From Penicillus capitatus (lineage: Eukaryota; Chlorophyta): a stretch of 64,000 nucleotides of DNA. How positions within the stretch are numbered: the stretch's first letter is position 1; every line of letters begins with the position of its first letter. The notes under the pieces were generated by a model, which saw only the letters and a list, made by a program, of their open reading frames with translations, was not told the origin of the DNA and searched no databases. This document shows, piece after piece, positions 20,597-31,016 of this stretch. The stretch is taken from contig OZ287696.1 of NCBI GenBank assembly GCA_965649825.1, positions 558,001 through 622,000 on the forward strand. Reading direction: 5' to 3'. Position numbers and translations under genes: made by a program.

Positions 20597-21040
20597 ATGG
20601 GAGAAGTTGCGTTGCCGTCTGCGCCGATGCGCAATTTTTTTTGCCTTTTGGCAAAGTACATCAGCCAGGAGAGTCATTCAAAAGGCGTTAACTTTAAACC
20701 GTTATCGTCAGACGTGATCCTCTCTACACCGCCGAAAGCCGGGACAACATGGTTACAGCAAATCTGCAACGGATTGCGTTCCGGGGCAACATGGTTTTTG
20801 AAGAAATCGGGAAGATGATTCCCTGTCTCGAACATGCACACGAGTACGGATACACATTTTCACTATCAGTCTAAGACACACTACTAAGTATCCGTGACGA
20901 TCTTCTTACCACCGCGTCCTGTTTTGTAATGAGTCTGTATCTCCTTTCGTCGTGATGAAAGGGTCCTTTGGTTTCACTATGAAGACTTGAAAAAATTTTA
21001 CGTAACGCAAGAGATTAAACGCAGAGCTCATCGAGATTGG
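20597..21040 (+). pseudogene. sulfotransferase pseudogene (frameshift and internal loss)
   Basis: Cytosolic sulfotransferases transfer sulfate from PAPS. The N-terminal PAPS-binding signature is preserved (SSDVILSTPPKAGTTWLQQI) and runs to CNGLRS. The family sequence then continues in a different frame (RGNMVFEEIGKMIPCLEHAH), which a one-base deletion near 20780 explains, and stops soon after. About 130 bp further on, DERVLWFHYEDLKKFY resembles the later YEDLKKDP motif, but the segment between, including the PAPS 3'-phosphate region, is absent. An intron cannot easily explain the frame change because the two parts abut. I call it a decayed copy; an intact relative would be elsewhere in the genome. 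Confidence 0.7.
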
Positions 21041-23251
21041 AACCGAATCCCTTTGAAGGGCGATGAAAGTAACCTAGACGATGACTTTTTTTAAACGGTC
21101 GTCGAATCTGTCCACGCAACTAAGTCGTCTGCAAACCTTAGATGTCCAGACGGAAGTCTTTTGAGTTCCAGTTAAATTCTGACAGCGGGTTAAAATAGGT
21201 CAAGAGCATAGCGAGATAGGGATTCCCTTTGGACATCATCAGGAATCAACGCTTGGGGAAAGAATGTAAAGATTTTGCGTCGAGCGCGGCCTGAAAACCA
21301 ATCTCGGATGTGCTGCACATGCGAAGTGTGCAGGCAGACAAGGAAGGGACAGACGCCGATGCGAATAAAAGGTGTGGATTACTGGGCGGAGCAGCGTGGC
21401 GCGACGGATGCTGCGGAATCGACTGATCCAAAGACCTTGTTAGCTAAAGCCTCTAGGACCGGAGGATCGGCTGGATACGGAGTAGAGCTCGCGGTGAAAC
21501 CACTTGAGCTTCTCCGGCTACACTAAGCTCGTGGAGAAATTCCCAGTTCCCGAGGCGATTCCGCGCATTTAATTGGAGGTTTCGTCGTGTAGTTGTGTCG
21601 TTTAGCTTCTTTGGTGATCTAACTTCTGTTCTGGGCTTTCTTGTGCACCTTCTGCTCCCAAACCTTAGCTGTAAAATGTGATATGTGCGAACCTTCCCGC
21701 CTTTCTCGAGCACTTTTGCTGCGCGCATTGAACTCCTATACAACGAAAGCCTTCCGCTGCGCACAAGACATGGCTAGCCTAGGAGAGATCCGCTGGAAGA
21801 GTCCGAGTCCACCGATGGTGAATTTCTCCAACAAGACGCGCCTATAAGATCCGAGTGGCGACAAAGGGACGTACGTGTCTCGGCGGACCAATGCGGAACG
21901 ACGATATGCGTCCCAGTCCGAGGAAAGAGGAGCCTCATAGCCGCCAATCGAAAAAAACCGTTCCGAGAGGACATTGCAGTGGTCACCTCGTGTGACGCTT
22001 CGTACGGCAGGTGCCTCAGATGACATGCTCGGAAGCAATGAGACAGACAACTACATCTTGACACACAACAGGCCCAGGCACTTTTGAATGATCGTTGCAC
22101 GATGTTCTCCGTTCCACAGCTTCGCTTCTTTAATAAAGAGCACCATGTGCAGCTACGTGTATGCGCATCTTGCAACTTCAGTCTTGTCTTGAGTTCTGGG
22201 GCTACTCGACTCTCCTCTGCCCTTTTGAACTGTATCCTGTTTGTTTCGTGCTGTCTGTTCTCTTGTCCACTTCCTGCAATTCCTCGTCGCCGCTCTCCAT
22301 GCCATGCAAAGACTCTGCCTTTCTTGCGTCGACAGCTTCGTCGCATGTCCCTATGGACTCTTCGCGGTTCTCCAGATCCTTTTTCCGCTTCAAGAACAGA
22401 CCCTATGCTCTTCGCAGATCCTCCTCTCTTATCGGGGCGTTCATCTCGTTTCCGTGTGCCGTGCCCTTTCGTCGATGACAATGAGAAACTGATCAGTCAG
22501 TTACCGGAGGCCGGCCGAGGTCGAGTCGTCGATGGACAACAGCGTTGGCTGCGCGAAGAGTATTGTGGCCGGCGTGACTCCATTGCCGGTTCTGCTGACG
22601 ACGAGGACGCTTCTGCATTGTCTTTCTTGCCGGATGTACGCAGGCGCACCAAAAGTGAGAGACGAGCTTAAGAATGGCGGGACGGAAGTGACACCGCGGA
22701 CCGAGAAGCGGCCGCTAGCGTTCGCATGCAGTCTGCGACAGAGGCAAGTGCTCAAACTTAATTAAATACGGGATCAATTCTCGATCTGTCCCATCGCGCC
22801 AGAACGACTCTTATCGTCGGCCTATTTCAGACGTGTGATGCCTTTGCGGATTCGACAGTTGGCGAGGGCAGCAGGGAAATAGGGCTTTGCAGAGGAGTCC
22901 ATGGGAGATCGAAGGCACTAGAGACAGACACTTCGCGAATACCTTCGTGTACGGTGTGACTGAAAGGGTGCGGAAGACATAGAACGCATTCAGCGCACGA
23001 AAAAACCACAAGAGTGTGCCGACGATCTTATTGAGATAGCACACACACCTCACAGCGACGTGTCACCTCGGAGACACGAGACAGAAGAGGAGAGAACTAC
23101 GAAAACACAGGGTACAAGAAGTTCTATGTCCAGAGACTGTTGTCCTCTGATTGCGTCGGGTCGCTTGTGCATGAAAAGACAAAGCGTTATTCAGACGTTT
23201 CACCGGGAGAGAGAATTCCGATGAAGATCTACCCCTTCATTCAGACTGCCA
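21041..23251. other. 2.2-kb region with no recognised gene
   Basis: A possible small minus-strand gene starts at 22026 (MSSEAPAVRSVTRGDHCNVL) and includes RRDTYVPLSPLGSYRRVLLE. It ends at 21736 or splices on; no family recognised. A 195-codon plus-strand frame (22084-22671) competes with an acidic/basic minus-strand frame over 22202-22393 (EESIGTCDEAVDARKAE), and I cannot decide between them. 22800-23250 is probably the 3' flank of the oxysterol-binding gene. Confidence 0.3.
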
Positions 23252-26200
23252 CTAGGGTTTGAAGGACTTTGAAAACGTGATTGAGGACGAGACAGGACCG
23301 AGCGTTTCTCCAAAGATGTCACGACACCCTTCGAATTCCCCTCGATCTCTAGAGTCCCAGTAGCCGCCCTTGTAAACAAACGTCAGCTGCTCTCCAGGGA
23401 CGGCGCCGGGAACGTGCTTGAACCATCTGGGTTGAATGGGATCCCCCTTCTCGGCTGCTTTGCGCGCAGCGCGCTGCTGGTGTTCCAGTCTCTGCTTCTC
23501 GTAGTTGGCCTCGTCGTACATTCCTTTCTCCAGGAACCGCTGGTCTGGCCGGAGACGGGAGTCCGTTGGAGCCACTTTGCCGTCGATGTCTTCGGTCGTC
23601 TCATTCAGTCGAATGGCGAACGTCGACAGATTGTAGCGCGTGGGCTCGACTGCCGGAGGGTTCTTTCTCCAGATCTCGAATGGACCATCGCCTTTGCCTG
23701 CGTCCGCCGTCAGCGACGAACTCCACACCCCGCTGAGCGAGGCCCCGGGTATCTTCCCGTCCGGCCCCTCGAAGTGACCGTCCACCTAGGCAGAAGCCAC
23801 CCCGATGATCGCACATCCGTGCTCGAGAGGACGGGCCACCTGATGCGGAGCGCGGGAGAAGAAGCGCCTCTCGCTGAAGCGAATCTTGCCTGTCAGATTG
23901 GACGTCAGGTTTTGAATCTTCATCAGTCCGTGGTGATCGATCTCGAGCTTGCCGATGATGAGATTGTTGATCGACGTCGTCACCTGAAGAGCACACCTCC
24001 GGGACAGCCTCTCGCGGAGGTTCACCTTGTTGAGTTTGTATGTCTCGCCGTCGTGTGTCTTGAGGAGAATGACTCCAACCGGACGCAGCTCGATGCTGGA
24101 GCCCCAGAACTTGCTCTTGAGGTCCGTGTCTGCAGCAACCTCCCATCCGCTTCCTTGACAGTAGATGGAGAAGACGGTGGGGTGATGCACGACCTTCTCT
24201 CCGAGGAAACGGTAACCCTGCAAGAGAACATCGCGCACGTCGCCCTCTCGGCGTTCCGGGAAGCACCTTTTCGGGATTCACAAGCTCGAAGGTCTCGCCG
24301 AGGAGGGGATTGAAGGGCTTTGTCACGCGCCCCATTGTGCCTCCGTAGCCACTCACGGCCCAGGCGGAAACGTAGAGCATTCTCTCCACAGATCCTGGCC
24401 GGAATTGCATGGCCTGCGTGCGCCGCACCTGTCCGAGGAGACGGCGCTCGGCTGCGAGATTACCTTGTCGAGCAGATCCGCGTACTCGAGCTCCTCGCTC
24501 ACTTTTTGGAGAGCGGAGAGAGGTTCGTTGAAGTAGACAGGCAGACAGACCTTCGTCAGATCCTTGCCGATGCATTCCTTGATGATGCCCCACAGGCCGA
24601 CCTTCTTCTCCTTCTGCTGCGGCTTCGGAAGTCGATCGCGACGCGACGATGGCCTTCCGTTTTCTCTGCAGCAGAACATCCGTCTCTCGACCCTCTCGGC
24701 GGCGGGACCGGGCAAACCTGAGCCATTCCTGCAGATCCTCCTTGCTCAGCGCGATGGGACCGTCCAGTCTGTACATCCCGTCCCTGCTGCTGCTCTCCGA
24801 GACCGAGGCCGAGTTGCCGGGCAGGCTCTTCTCCGTCTCTGCCGATGCCACTTCTTTCGCCTTCTCATCCTGCGCCATGCCACACCCTCTCGCATCAGAA
24901 GCCGTCCCCCGTGCAGGCTGATGCACACCGCGTCTCGAATGGGCGGCGGGACCGGAAAGCAGTCGTAGTACACGTCGTCTTCGGAATCGTCTGCCGCCTC
25001 ATCCCCCTCCAGAGATCGCGCGTCCAGCGCCACGGAGGACTGGAACGTTGCACCCCCGTCGGACTTTGTCAGTTGGCAGGACAGACGGTCACTCACCGCT
25101 GCAGCAGGAGGAAACAGCAGCACATCATCCGTCATCACGGAGTCCGTCCGATCGTGCACGACGATCTGTTGCTCCAGCAGCCTCTTGTCCTCCTGCAGCA
25201 CCATCCCACCGTCGATCCGCGTCAGAGAGGTGTCGCCGGGCCAACCTCGAGACTCCGTATGTGTCTGATGAGCTGGAGTCGCTTCTCCGCTTCCTGCTGC
25301 ATGTAGTTGATGTAGAACTTGTGCTGGTCCAGCATGAATTCCTCGCAGATCTGCACTTGAGCGTCCGTTGCCCCTCTGCTCTGCAGCTTCTGGCGAATGT
25401 CCGGGATCGTCAACGTGTCGAACAGACTGAGTGAGGAACACAAGGGTGAGCGGCCGATGCCACTTCCTCGGGGGATGATGACCTGTTCGCTCGACTGTGA
25501 ACAGCCAGGGTATCTTCCACCTCGTCCGGAGCGCTGAGCACCGTCGGAAACATGCCGGACGAACTCATCTTGGCCCAATAGACGCTGTGCTTCTGGAACA
25601 GGGTCCGCCTCTCGCAGAGAGGACTTCGGTCACGGTGCTCACTTACCTTCCTCAGCTGCAGCGCATCCATCCACGCCTTCTTATCGAGTCTGCGAAGCAC
25701 ACGGCGACATAAGGGGCCTGCGGCGTCACGCCAAGGGGTCGGGGTCACTCGGAGTCCGCTCTGAACCGCAGCTTCTTCGTTCCGCTGTGAATCGTGAATC
25801 GCTTGCTGTCCCCCGATTGACTGTCGGCCACACTGGCAATCTGGACATCGACACACGTCCGACATCCAGACGACACGGAGCCGTTTCGGCACCTGAAGAT
25901 GTATCTCGCCCAGGGGAACCATGCCGTCTTCATTCATCCTCAGCACAGACTTCGACGAAGCGGCAGACGAGTGCCTGCATCGAAAGGACAGGTCACGCAA
26001 AGGGACATCTCCGTTGCACTACTTGGGCCCATCGCGTTCGAGAATCGGCAATTCGTTGCCTATCAGACTGATTTCCCCGTTCTCCCTCGCCTTCTCGACC
26101 ATCGACAGAATCGGCTGGTCCGTGATGCCTTCTTCGACCTGTCCTCGTCATCATGCAGCGTCTAGGCGAAACCCTGTCCTACTTTGTAGTAACGCAAGAC

Positions 26201-26419
26201 ACCTCCCTTCAGGACGCAGAGTCTCCTGCGCCAGCCATGCCGAATGTTGACATACTTCTCGAGAATGCCCAGAACGCTCTGAGTACAGAAGATGACGAAC
26301 ACACGGAGGGATGCAGGACGGACTTGGAAGGAGAGTTCGTTTATCAGGGGCGATGGAGGGAGTTCTGGCTCCTTCATGCACTCATCGATCTGAAACGAAA
26401 GTCGGGGTTCGTGCGCCAT
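23252..26419 (-). CDS. oxysterol-binding protein-related protein with PH domain
   Basis: ORPs exchange sterols and phosphoinositides at membrane contact sites. From the ATG at 26419 ([20 protein letters not shown]) a 45-nt intron leads into the PH domain ([56 protein letters not shown]). A coiled region follows ([20 protein letters not shown]), then an acidic linker ([13 protein letters not shown]). The lipid-binding domain contains [16 protein letters not shown]. The region normally reading SHHPP is [10 protein letters not shown], keeping the two His. The end is [18 protein letters not shown] and a stop at 23252. Most joins are by family order. There is no FFAT motif that I can see. Strong antisense open frames over 23414-24721 are shadows. 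Confidence 0.88.
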
Positions 26420-26823
26420 GGTTTCACGCTTCTGCCGCGGAAATGATGTCGAGACGTTGTTGATGTTGATGTGACAGCTGGAGAAGATCGCGACACGTTC
26501 GCCACGTACTGTTTGTTTGCTGGAAAAAGACGGCATAGCTGTGCAACGGAAGGCCACTTCCGCGACAGTGACACTCCAAGGTCGCATTGAAGGAACGGAA
26601 ATGCGGATATGCGAGAAGCGTCGGACGATCCCATGCCGTCCGCAGCTCGATCGCGCCATGTCGACATCCACATCTGCACTCAGTGGATGCACATCGCGTT
26701 GCAAAATGGTAGGTAGATGCAATATCCAATCGCCAAAATGCCTGGGATTTGACAGACAATCCACTAACGGATGATACAGCGAGACTGGACCGCTTGCAGC
26801 AGAAAGCGGTGTCCCAATGTTGA
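26418..26823 (+). CDS. small hypothetical protein with two or more tiny introns
   Basis: Product not recognised. The ATG at 26418 overlaps the divergent ORP start codon (both lie in CCATGG). The frame [10 protein letters not shown] is followed by a 30-nt intron (26448-26477) ending GATGTGACAG. The next exon reads RTVCLLEKDGIAVQRKATSA and TVTLQGRIEGTEMRICEK. A 26-nt intron (26620-26645) leads to HVDIHICTQWMHIALQN, and a 47-nt intron to DNPLTDDTARLDRLQQKAVS and the stop at 26823, about 100 residues. Every join keeps the frame. The start is inference; the last two exons look most convincing. Confidence 0.5.
26620..26645 (+). other. 26-nt mini-intron
   Basis: Donor GTCGGA, acceptor GTCCGCAG. Removal joins MRICEK to RSRHVDIHICTQWMH in frame. 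Support is from the frame only because the gene has no known homologue. Confidence 0.45.
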
Positions 26824-26901
26824 AATCGTTCAGAATCTTTAAGGCCGATAATGGTTGGCAGAGAGCTCGGTCGCATCCGCTAGCTCTCTGGACTATATCC
26901 T

Positions 26902-27181
26902 TCAACAATTTCTACGAAAATGACCGATTCGCTGTTGATCATCGTCGGCTCTGTGGACGAGATCCTCGTTGTCCAGATGTGACCGTCGCATCTCATAATA
27001 CGGATGAAAGCATTCGTCGGCAATCGACGGATTCAGCTACGTCTTCACATCCTTTAAGCGACGATCCCAGAACCTCAAGATTCGTGAGTCGACATGAATC
27101 GAGATGAGATGCTCCAAACGTGGGAGCAACGCAAAACTGCGTATGCGAATCAATGGAGAACGGGACTTTGTTCGGCGCCAT
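26902..27181 (-). CDS. small hypothetical protein, exon model uncertain
   Basis: Not recognised. The most protein-like reading is RIRSFALLPRLEHLISIHVD, ILRFWDRRLKD, then a GT-AG intron of about 57 nt ending TATGAG, and MRRSHLDNEDLVHRADDDQQ to a stop at 26902. An ATG at 27181 (MAPNK) lies in a different phase and would need a further splice. The 26824-26901 gap separates it from the convergent small gene. Confidence 0.35.
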
Positions 27182-27382
27182 GCAGTGACCCGTTCTGTAC
27201 GTTGCCTTCGTTGTTGCGTTCGACAGTAACTAACAACTACATGTGCTCTACTACCTAGGTTGTTGTGTTTCTTTCTGCTGGTAAGACGTCGAGTTTTTGA
27301 ACGACTTCTCTTTAGCGTCTATATGACTTTTAGCCCTTACTGCGCTTCATATTCGTTAAGAAAGAGGGCCATATACAACAAC

Positions 27383-28077
27383 ATGGACAGCTACCTTTGT
27401 TGTGGAGGGTTCCTACCGTGTTCAGGTCGCTGTGGCGAATCCAACTGTCCTGAAGTCTGTCTTTGTCTCGAGGTTGGATACACCACACACTTAATGAACT
27501 ATTCTTTACATGTTCTGCTTGCTTTCAGGTCTGTTGCTGTTTCGGCACTTCTGTTGCCGTGACCCGTTGGATGATTCAAGACGAACTTCGCATTCAGAAC
27601 AGTACCTGTGATAACTGCATCCTTGCGACGATGCTTTTCTTGCAGCAATTGGCCTGCATTTGTCAACTCGCTGCCTGTATTACAGGAGACGATACCCTGG
27701 GCCAAATAGCAGATCTCATCAGTCTCATCGCCGATCTCGTGTGGTGGACTGTCTGTGCCTGTATGCAGACACAACACAAAGTTCAACTGGATGAGCGCGA
27801 TCTCACGGGAGCAGGCGCAGGGGGCATGGCTTCTAACCAACCACCACTTCCGGTGAGTGTGAACCCTGATTTCCTGTACAGCATGCACCAATATCGATTT
27901 TCTGTCTAGCCTGCGATGCAGCCTCACTATGCTCAGCCAGCAGGGTACAATGTTGGTGGAGCCTATCCGCCTGCTCAAGCACAGCCTGGAATGTATGGAG
28001 GACCTCCTCAGTATCCCCCATCTGGCTATCCTGCCATGCAACAGCAACCTCCTTATGGTCAACAGATGTATCACTAA
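27383..28077 (+). CDS. Cys-rich membrane-associated protein conserved in plants and algae
   Basis: The product MDSYLCCGGFLPCSGRCGES, CPEVCLCLEVCCCFGTSVAV, RWMIQDELRIQNSTCDNCIL closely resembles an uncharacterised plant family that I recall from several genomes. Its hallmark is dense Cys clusters followed by LQQLACICQLAACITGDDT and WWTVCACMQTQHKVQLDERD. The last exon is a Pro/Gln/Tyr-rich tail (GGPPQYPPSGYPAMQQQPPY). The Cys clusters and hydrophobic stretches suggest palmitoylation or membrane embedding. Two introns, 27473-27528 and 27853-27909, both restore the frame. The family function is not known to me. PLAC8-like Cys-rich proteins are an alternative comparison. Confidence 0.8.
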
Positions 28078-28281
28078 AGAACTACCCGCCCCCTTGTCTG
28101 CATTTCTCGATTTGCTCTCTGGCAACACCCTTTTGAATTGTCTTATGTTTCCCTCCAAATGAAGTCGTTACTGAAAAGGGCTTTGAGTTGTTCAAACGAA
28201 GATCCGCTATTGATGTGCGACCTTCCTGAATGCGACGCCTTGTTGACGTGACCCTCTTATGTCTGCTGTCGATTTCAAACA

Positions 28282-28673
28282 ATGTTTAAAGTGCTGAAGG
28301 TTTCACCAAATTCTTGTTATGCGATCCGCGCGCGGCGTTCACAGTCTCCGCGTTGTATTTCTGGTCCGCGGCGTACTGTAAGAACGCGTCCCTTCGGCGT
28401 TAACCCCGAGGACGACCAGCACAGCACCGAATCCGACGGTCTGTTGCCGGAAGACGATTGGACGGTTTGGCTAGCTTTTATGCATGCTTTCTCCCGTAGC
28501 CTGCCGTGTTGCAGGTCCCAGGCGGCCCGGATGATCGTTTAACAGCCAATACACCACTTGGGCAGGCCGTTCGTTCAGCTGCCGATGAATTGGAGCACCT
28601 TACGCGTCTTGTATCCACCTCCATTGCTATTCCCTCCTCCATCGAGTTAATCTTAGGAGGAAGAGGTGCTTGA
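28282..28673 (+). CDS. small hypothetical protein, possibly organelle-targeted
   Basis: The ATG at 28282 opens a basic, Arg/Ser-rich segment (RRSQSPRCISGPRRTVRTRP) that could be a transit peptide. An acidic stretch follows (FGVNPEDDQHSTESDG, LLPEDDW), then a GT-AG intron of about 50 nt. The second exon is DDRLTANTPLGQAVRSAADE, LEHLTRLVSTSIAIPSSIEL and the stop at 28673, about 115 residues. Not recognised. The targeting is inference. Confidence 0.5.
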
Positions 28674-28819
28674 CCAAGCCTACCAGCTGATCGATCGTTT
28701 AATCTCTCCCGCCGAAAATAATGACAAGACAGGAGGAACATCCGCGGACGGTCCAGAACCTCGCAACCCATTAAAATGACGCGTCACCGTGCAGTCAGCG
28801 TTTGTCTTGTCCAGAACCT

Positions 28820-29575
28820 ATGTCTTCAACGATGCGGAGAAAACTCGAACTCGATGTCCGTGCCGCCGCGTTTGAGTTTCTTGCAAATGGTCTCTTCATC
28901 TACTTCGGTCTTGGCACCGCTGTGTTGTCCGGCGACTTCGTGATGACCTCGTTGGTTTTCGGCTTTGCCGTTGCGGTCCTTGTCTATGTCAGTCAGCATT
29001 CGAACGCGGGACAATTGAATCCTGCCATCTCGATCGCACTCGGTGTGACGGGTTACATCTCTTATGCTCAAGCTGCGGTCAATATCTTTGCCCAGTGCCT
29101 GTCGGCCGTCGCGGCATGTGGCTTGTTGAGACTGTCGATCCCTGAAAACGACGAAGATAACAATCTCGGAGCAAATTTCCTGAAAGACGACTACTCGACA
29201 GGAAACGCTCTTGCTGCGGAGGTTGTGTGTACGTTCGCGCTTCAGCTGACCGTGTTCGAGACAATGTTGCATCCTCGCAATCGAGTGGGGAAACTGGGAC
29301 CATTGGCCGTCGGATTGGTCGTCTTTATTGTGCATGGCGTCTTGACGCCAATTGACAACTGCAGTGTGAATCCAGGACGTTCTCTTGGTCCAGCGCTGGT
29401 GACCAATACATGGGATGATTTCTGGGTGTTTGTTGTCGGTCCTATCGTCGGTGCTTTGTTGGCGATTTTTCCTCATGTACTGTCTCTTTCTGAGTGGAAT
29501 GTTGTTATCAACAAGAACACCAACACCACGATTAAATCACAGCACATAGAGAACCCTTCTGCTTCATCTGTCTGA
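28820..29575 (+). CDS. aquaporin / major intrinsic protein
   Basis: MIP-family channels pass water or small neutral solutes. The 251-residue product has the six-helix plan with two half-helix loops. The first loop is NAGQLNPAIS, with a canonical NPA. The second is NCSVNPGRSLGPAL, with NPG in place of NPA. Other typical blocks are FGFAVAVLVYVSQHS, ALAAEVVCTFALQLTVFETM and WDDFWVFVVGPIVGALLAIF. The gene is intronless, unlike most neighbours. The ATG at 28820 is preferred to a TTG 18 bp upstream. The short polar tail carries NTNTT. Localisation and substrate cannot be read from the sequence. Confidence 0.93.
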   Translation: MSSTMRRKLELDVRAAAFEFLANGLFIYFGLGTAVLSGDFVMTSLVFGFAVAVLVYVSQHSNAGQLNPAISIALGVTGYISYAQAAVNIFAQCLSAVAACGLLRLSIPENDEDNNLGANFLKDDYSTGNALAAEVVCTFALQLTVFETMLHPRNRVGKLGPLAVGLVVFIVHGVLTPIDNCSVNPGRSLGPALVTNTWDDFWVFVVGPIVGALLAIFPHVLSLSEWNVVINKNTNTTIKSQHIENPSASSV

Positions 29576-29976
29576 ATCTGCAGATTATATCATACACATC
29601 TGAATCTGATCTGTGTTTAGTTTCAGATCCATCCATCATTTTGTTGCTAGTCTGATTTTTTAATGTCGTTCTTTCAGTTTGGAAGAAGTATCCACTGATT
29701 CACGGGATGGCGAGTTGTGAATGGCATTTGTCAAGATGTGCATCTTCAGTCGAATGCCCATCAAACTATGAGGGGGGTTGGTCAGTTACGTGTTACCGGA
29801 GAGTTGCAAAATACTGTCTGAACAACATGTAACAGAATCTTGCACTATCTGTTTGTTCCGTAAGATATGCGCCACCACACATTATTGTGTATAGACCCAT
29901 GCAGGAAGTGGATCTCTCTTTTGCAGAAAATGATGGTTATCGCTACGGATGATGGGTTCTTCCCTCCCTCCCTTCC
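29576..29976. other. 400-bp convergent intergenic region
   Basis: No open frame of note lies between the aquaporin stop and the RING-protein stop. It is T-rich on the plus strand just after the aquaporin gene, consistent with 3' untranslated sequence of two convergent genes. Confidence 0.5.
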
Positions 29977-30960
29977 TTACTCGTCTCGAAAGAGAGGTGT
30001 GTTGCAGTAAGGACAAGAAGGAGAACGCACATACTGAGACGATGTGACAAACCATTTTTCGATGCACTCCAGATGATACTTATGCTTGCAGGGTAAAATC
30101 CTCAAAACGTCACCAGAGGCATAGTCTTCACAGCAGATGCTGCAGGTACGGTTACTCGTTGAGTCCGATTCGACCAGAGCTCGCAGCAACTCTCGTTTCT
30201 CGACCAAATGATGATGATCCACCCGTTTCCATCTTAACATTTCCTGCAAAAGCAGTGGGCATGGTTGGAGAAGAGTCTGTCACATCAACTGGGTGCCCTG
30301 CCTTAAGTTCGCGGACCGGCAACTGCTGCAGATCCTCCATGGACTTGAACACTTCTATCGGTAACTCCTTCATTCGTTTGTTCACACGTTCTAATGTCTT
30401 TCGTGTATTGGGTGCGTAAGCGTTGTTCATTCGAGGAGGTGCCGGACGGCCACCACCCTGTAAAATCAACCAACAAAGATGATCCCCGACTTCTATCAGA
30501 GTCCGACGCCATCCCACTTGACGTGCCTAGAAACATCCCATTTATCACTCTTTTCTCACACATGTACGCTCCTCGTTGTGTGTTACCCGCTTGAAAAGGA
30601 GAAAGGCTGTGTAGAAGGCCACTGCTGACATGACCGTCAGAAGGAAGCAGCAGATGGTACCGGTAACCAAAATGCGTAAGTCGATGGCATTCGTACTAGG
30701 GTCCTCCTCGTCGACTACTTTCTCTTTTGATTCGGCCTCTGCTACACCGAGGAGAGATTGACAAAACTAGAGACATTGAGTCGAATGCCGAAGGAACCCG
30801 AGGCGAAGAGGGTTTACAGCAAAAAACCTCTGAAGAGCAAACTCCAGTAGCTGGAGAACGAGATTTCCGTTGAGAAGAATCAACATCGCTAGCGGTGCGG
30901 CATACCAATTGACGCCGTTTTGCCCGAAGTTCAGAAGAATCAACATTGCGGTGACCACTT
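29977..30960 (-). CDS. single-pass membrane RING-H2 E3 ligase
   Basis: A transmembrane helix (LVTGTICCFLLTVMSAVAFY) is followed by a basic-acidic linker (KTLERVNKRMKELPIEVFKS) and a RING-H2 domain (CSICCEDYASGDVLRILPCK, HKYHLECIEKWF, CPYCNTPL). This plan resembles PA-TM-RING ligases such as GRAIL, but I see no protease-associated domain. The N-terminal exons, toward 30960, are Ser-rich (DSSQRKSRSPATGVCSSE) and the initiator was not found. The intron before the RING exon is 46 nt (donor GTTGATGTGACAG, acceptor TTTGCAG) and restores HPEMLRWKRVD. Stop at 29977. The N-terminal boundary is approximate. Confidence 0.7.
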
Positions 30961-31016
30961 GGCCAAACGAAGTGCGTTCGTTTCACATTTGCGGATTTGG
31001 ATGGGCGAATTTGTCA

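Noticed and set aside
21453-21764. Possible tRNA-like or repeat sequence near 21.45 kb
   Set aside because: No cloverleaf or T-loop consensus could be formed; no tRNA found anywhere in the window.
22084-22671. 195-codon plus-strand open frame
   Set aside because: No recognisable family or intron structure, and a competing charged minus-strand frame overlaps it; left unassigned.
23414-24313. 299-codon open frame on the plus strand
   Set aside because: It is antisense to the ORP lipid-binding domain, whose conserved blocks are clear on the minus strand; no family resemblance on the plus strand.
26162-26908. 248-codon minus-strand open frame spanning the ORP start
   Set aside because: It mixes the PH-domain exon with upstream antisense sequence of the convergent small gene. 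Only the part from 26419 downward matches ORP, and an intron interrupts it.
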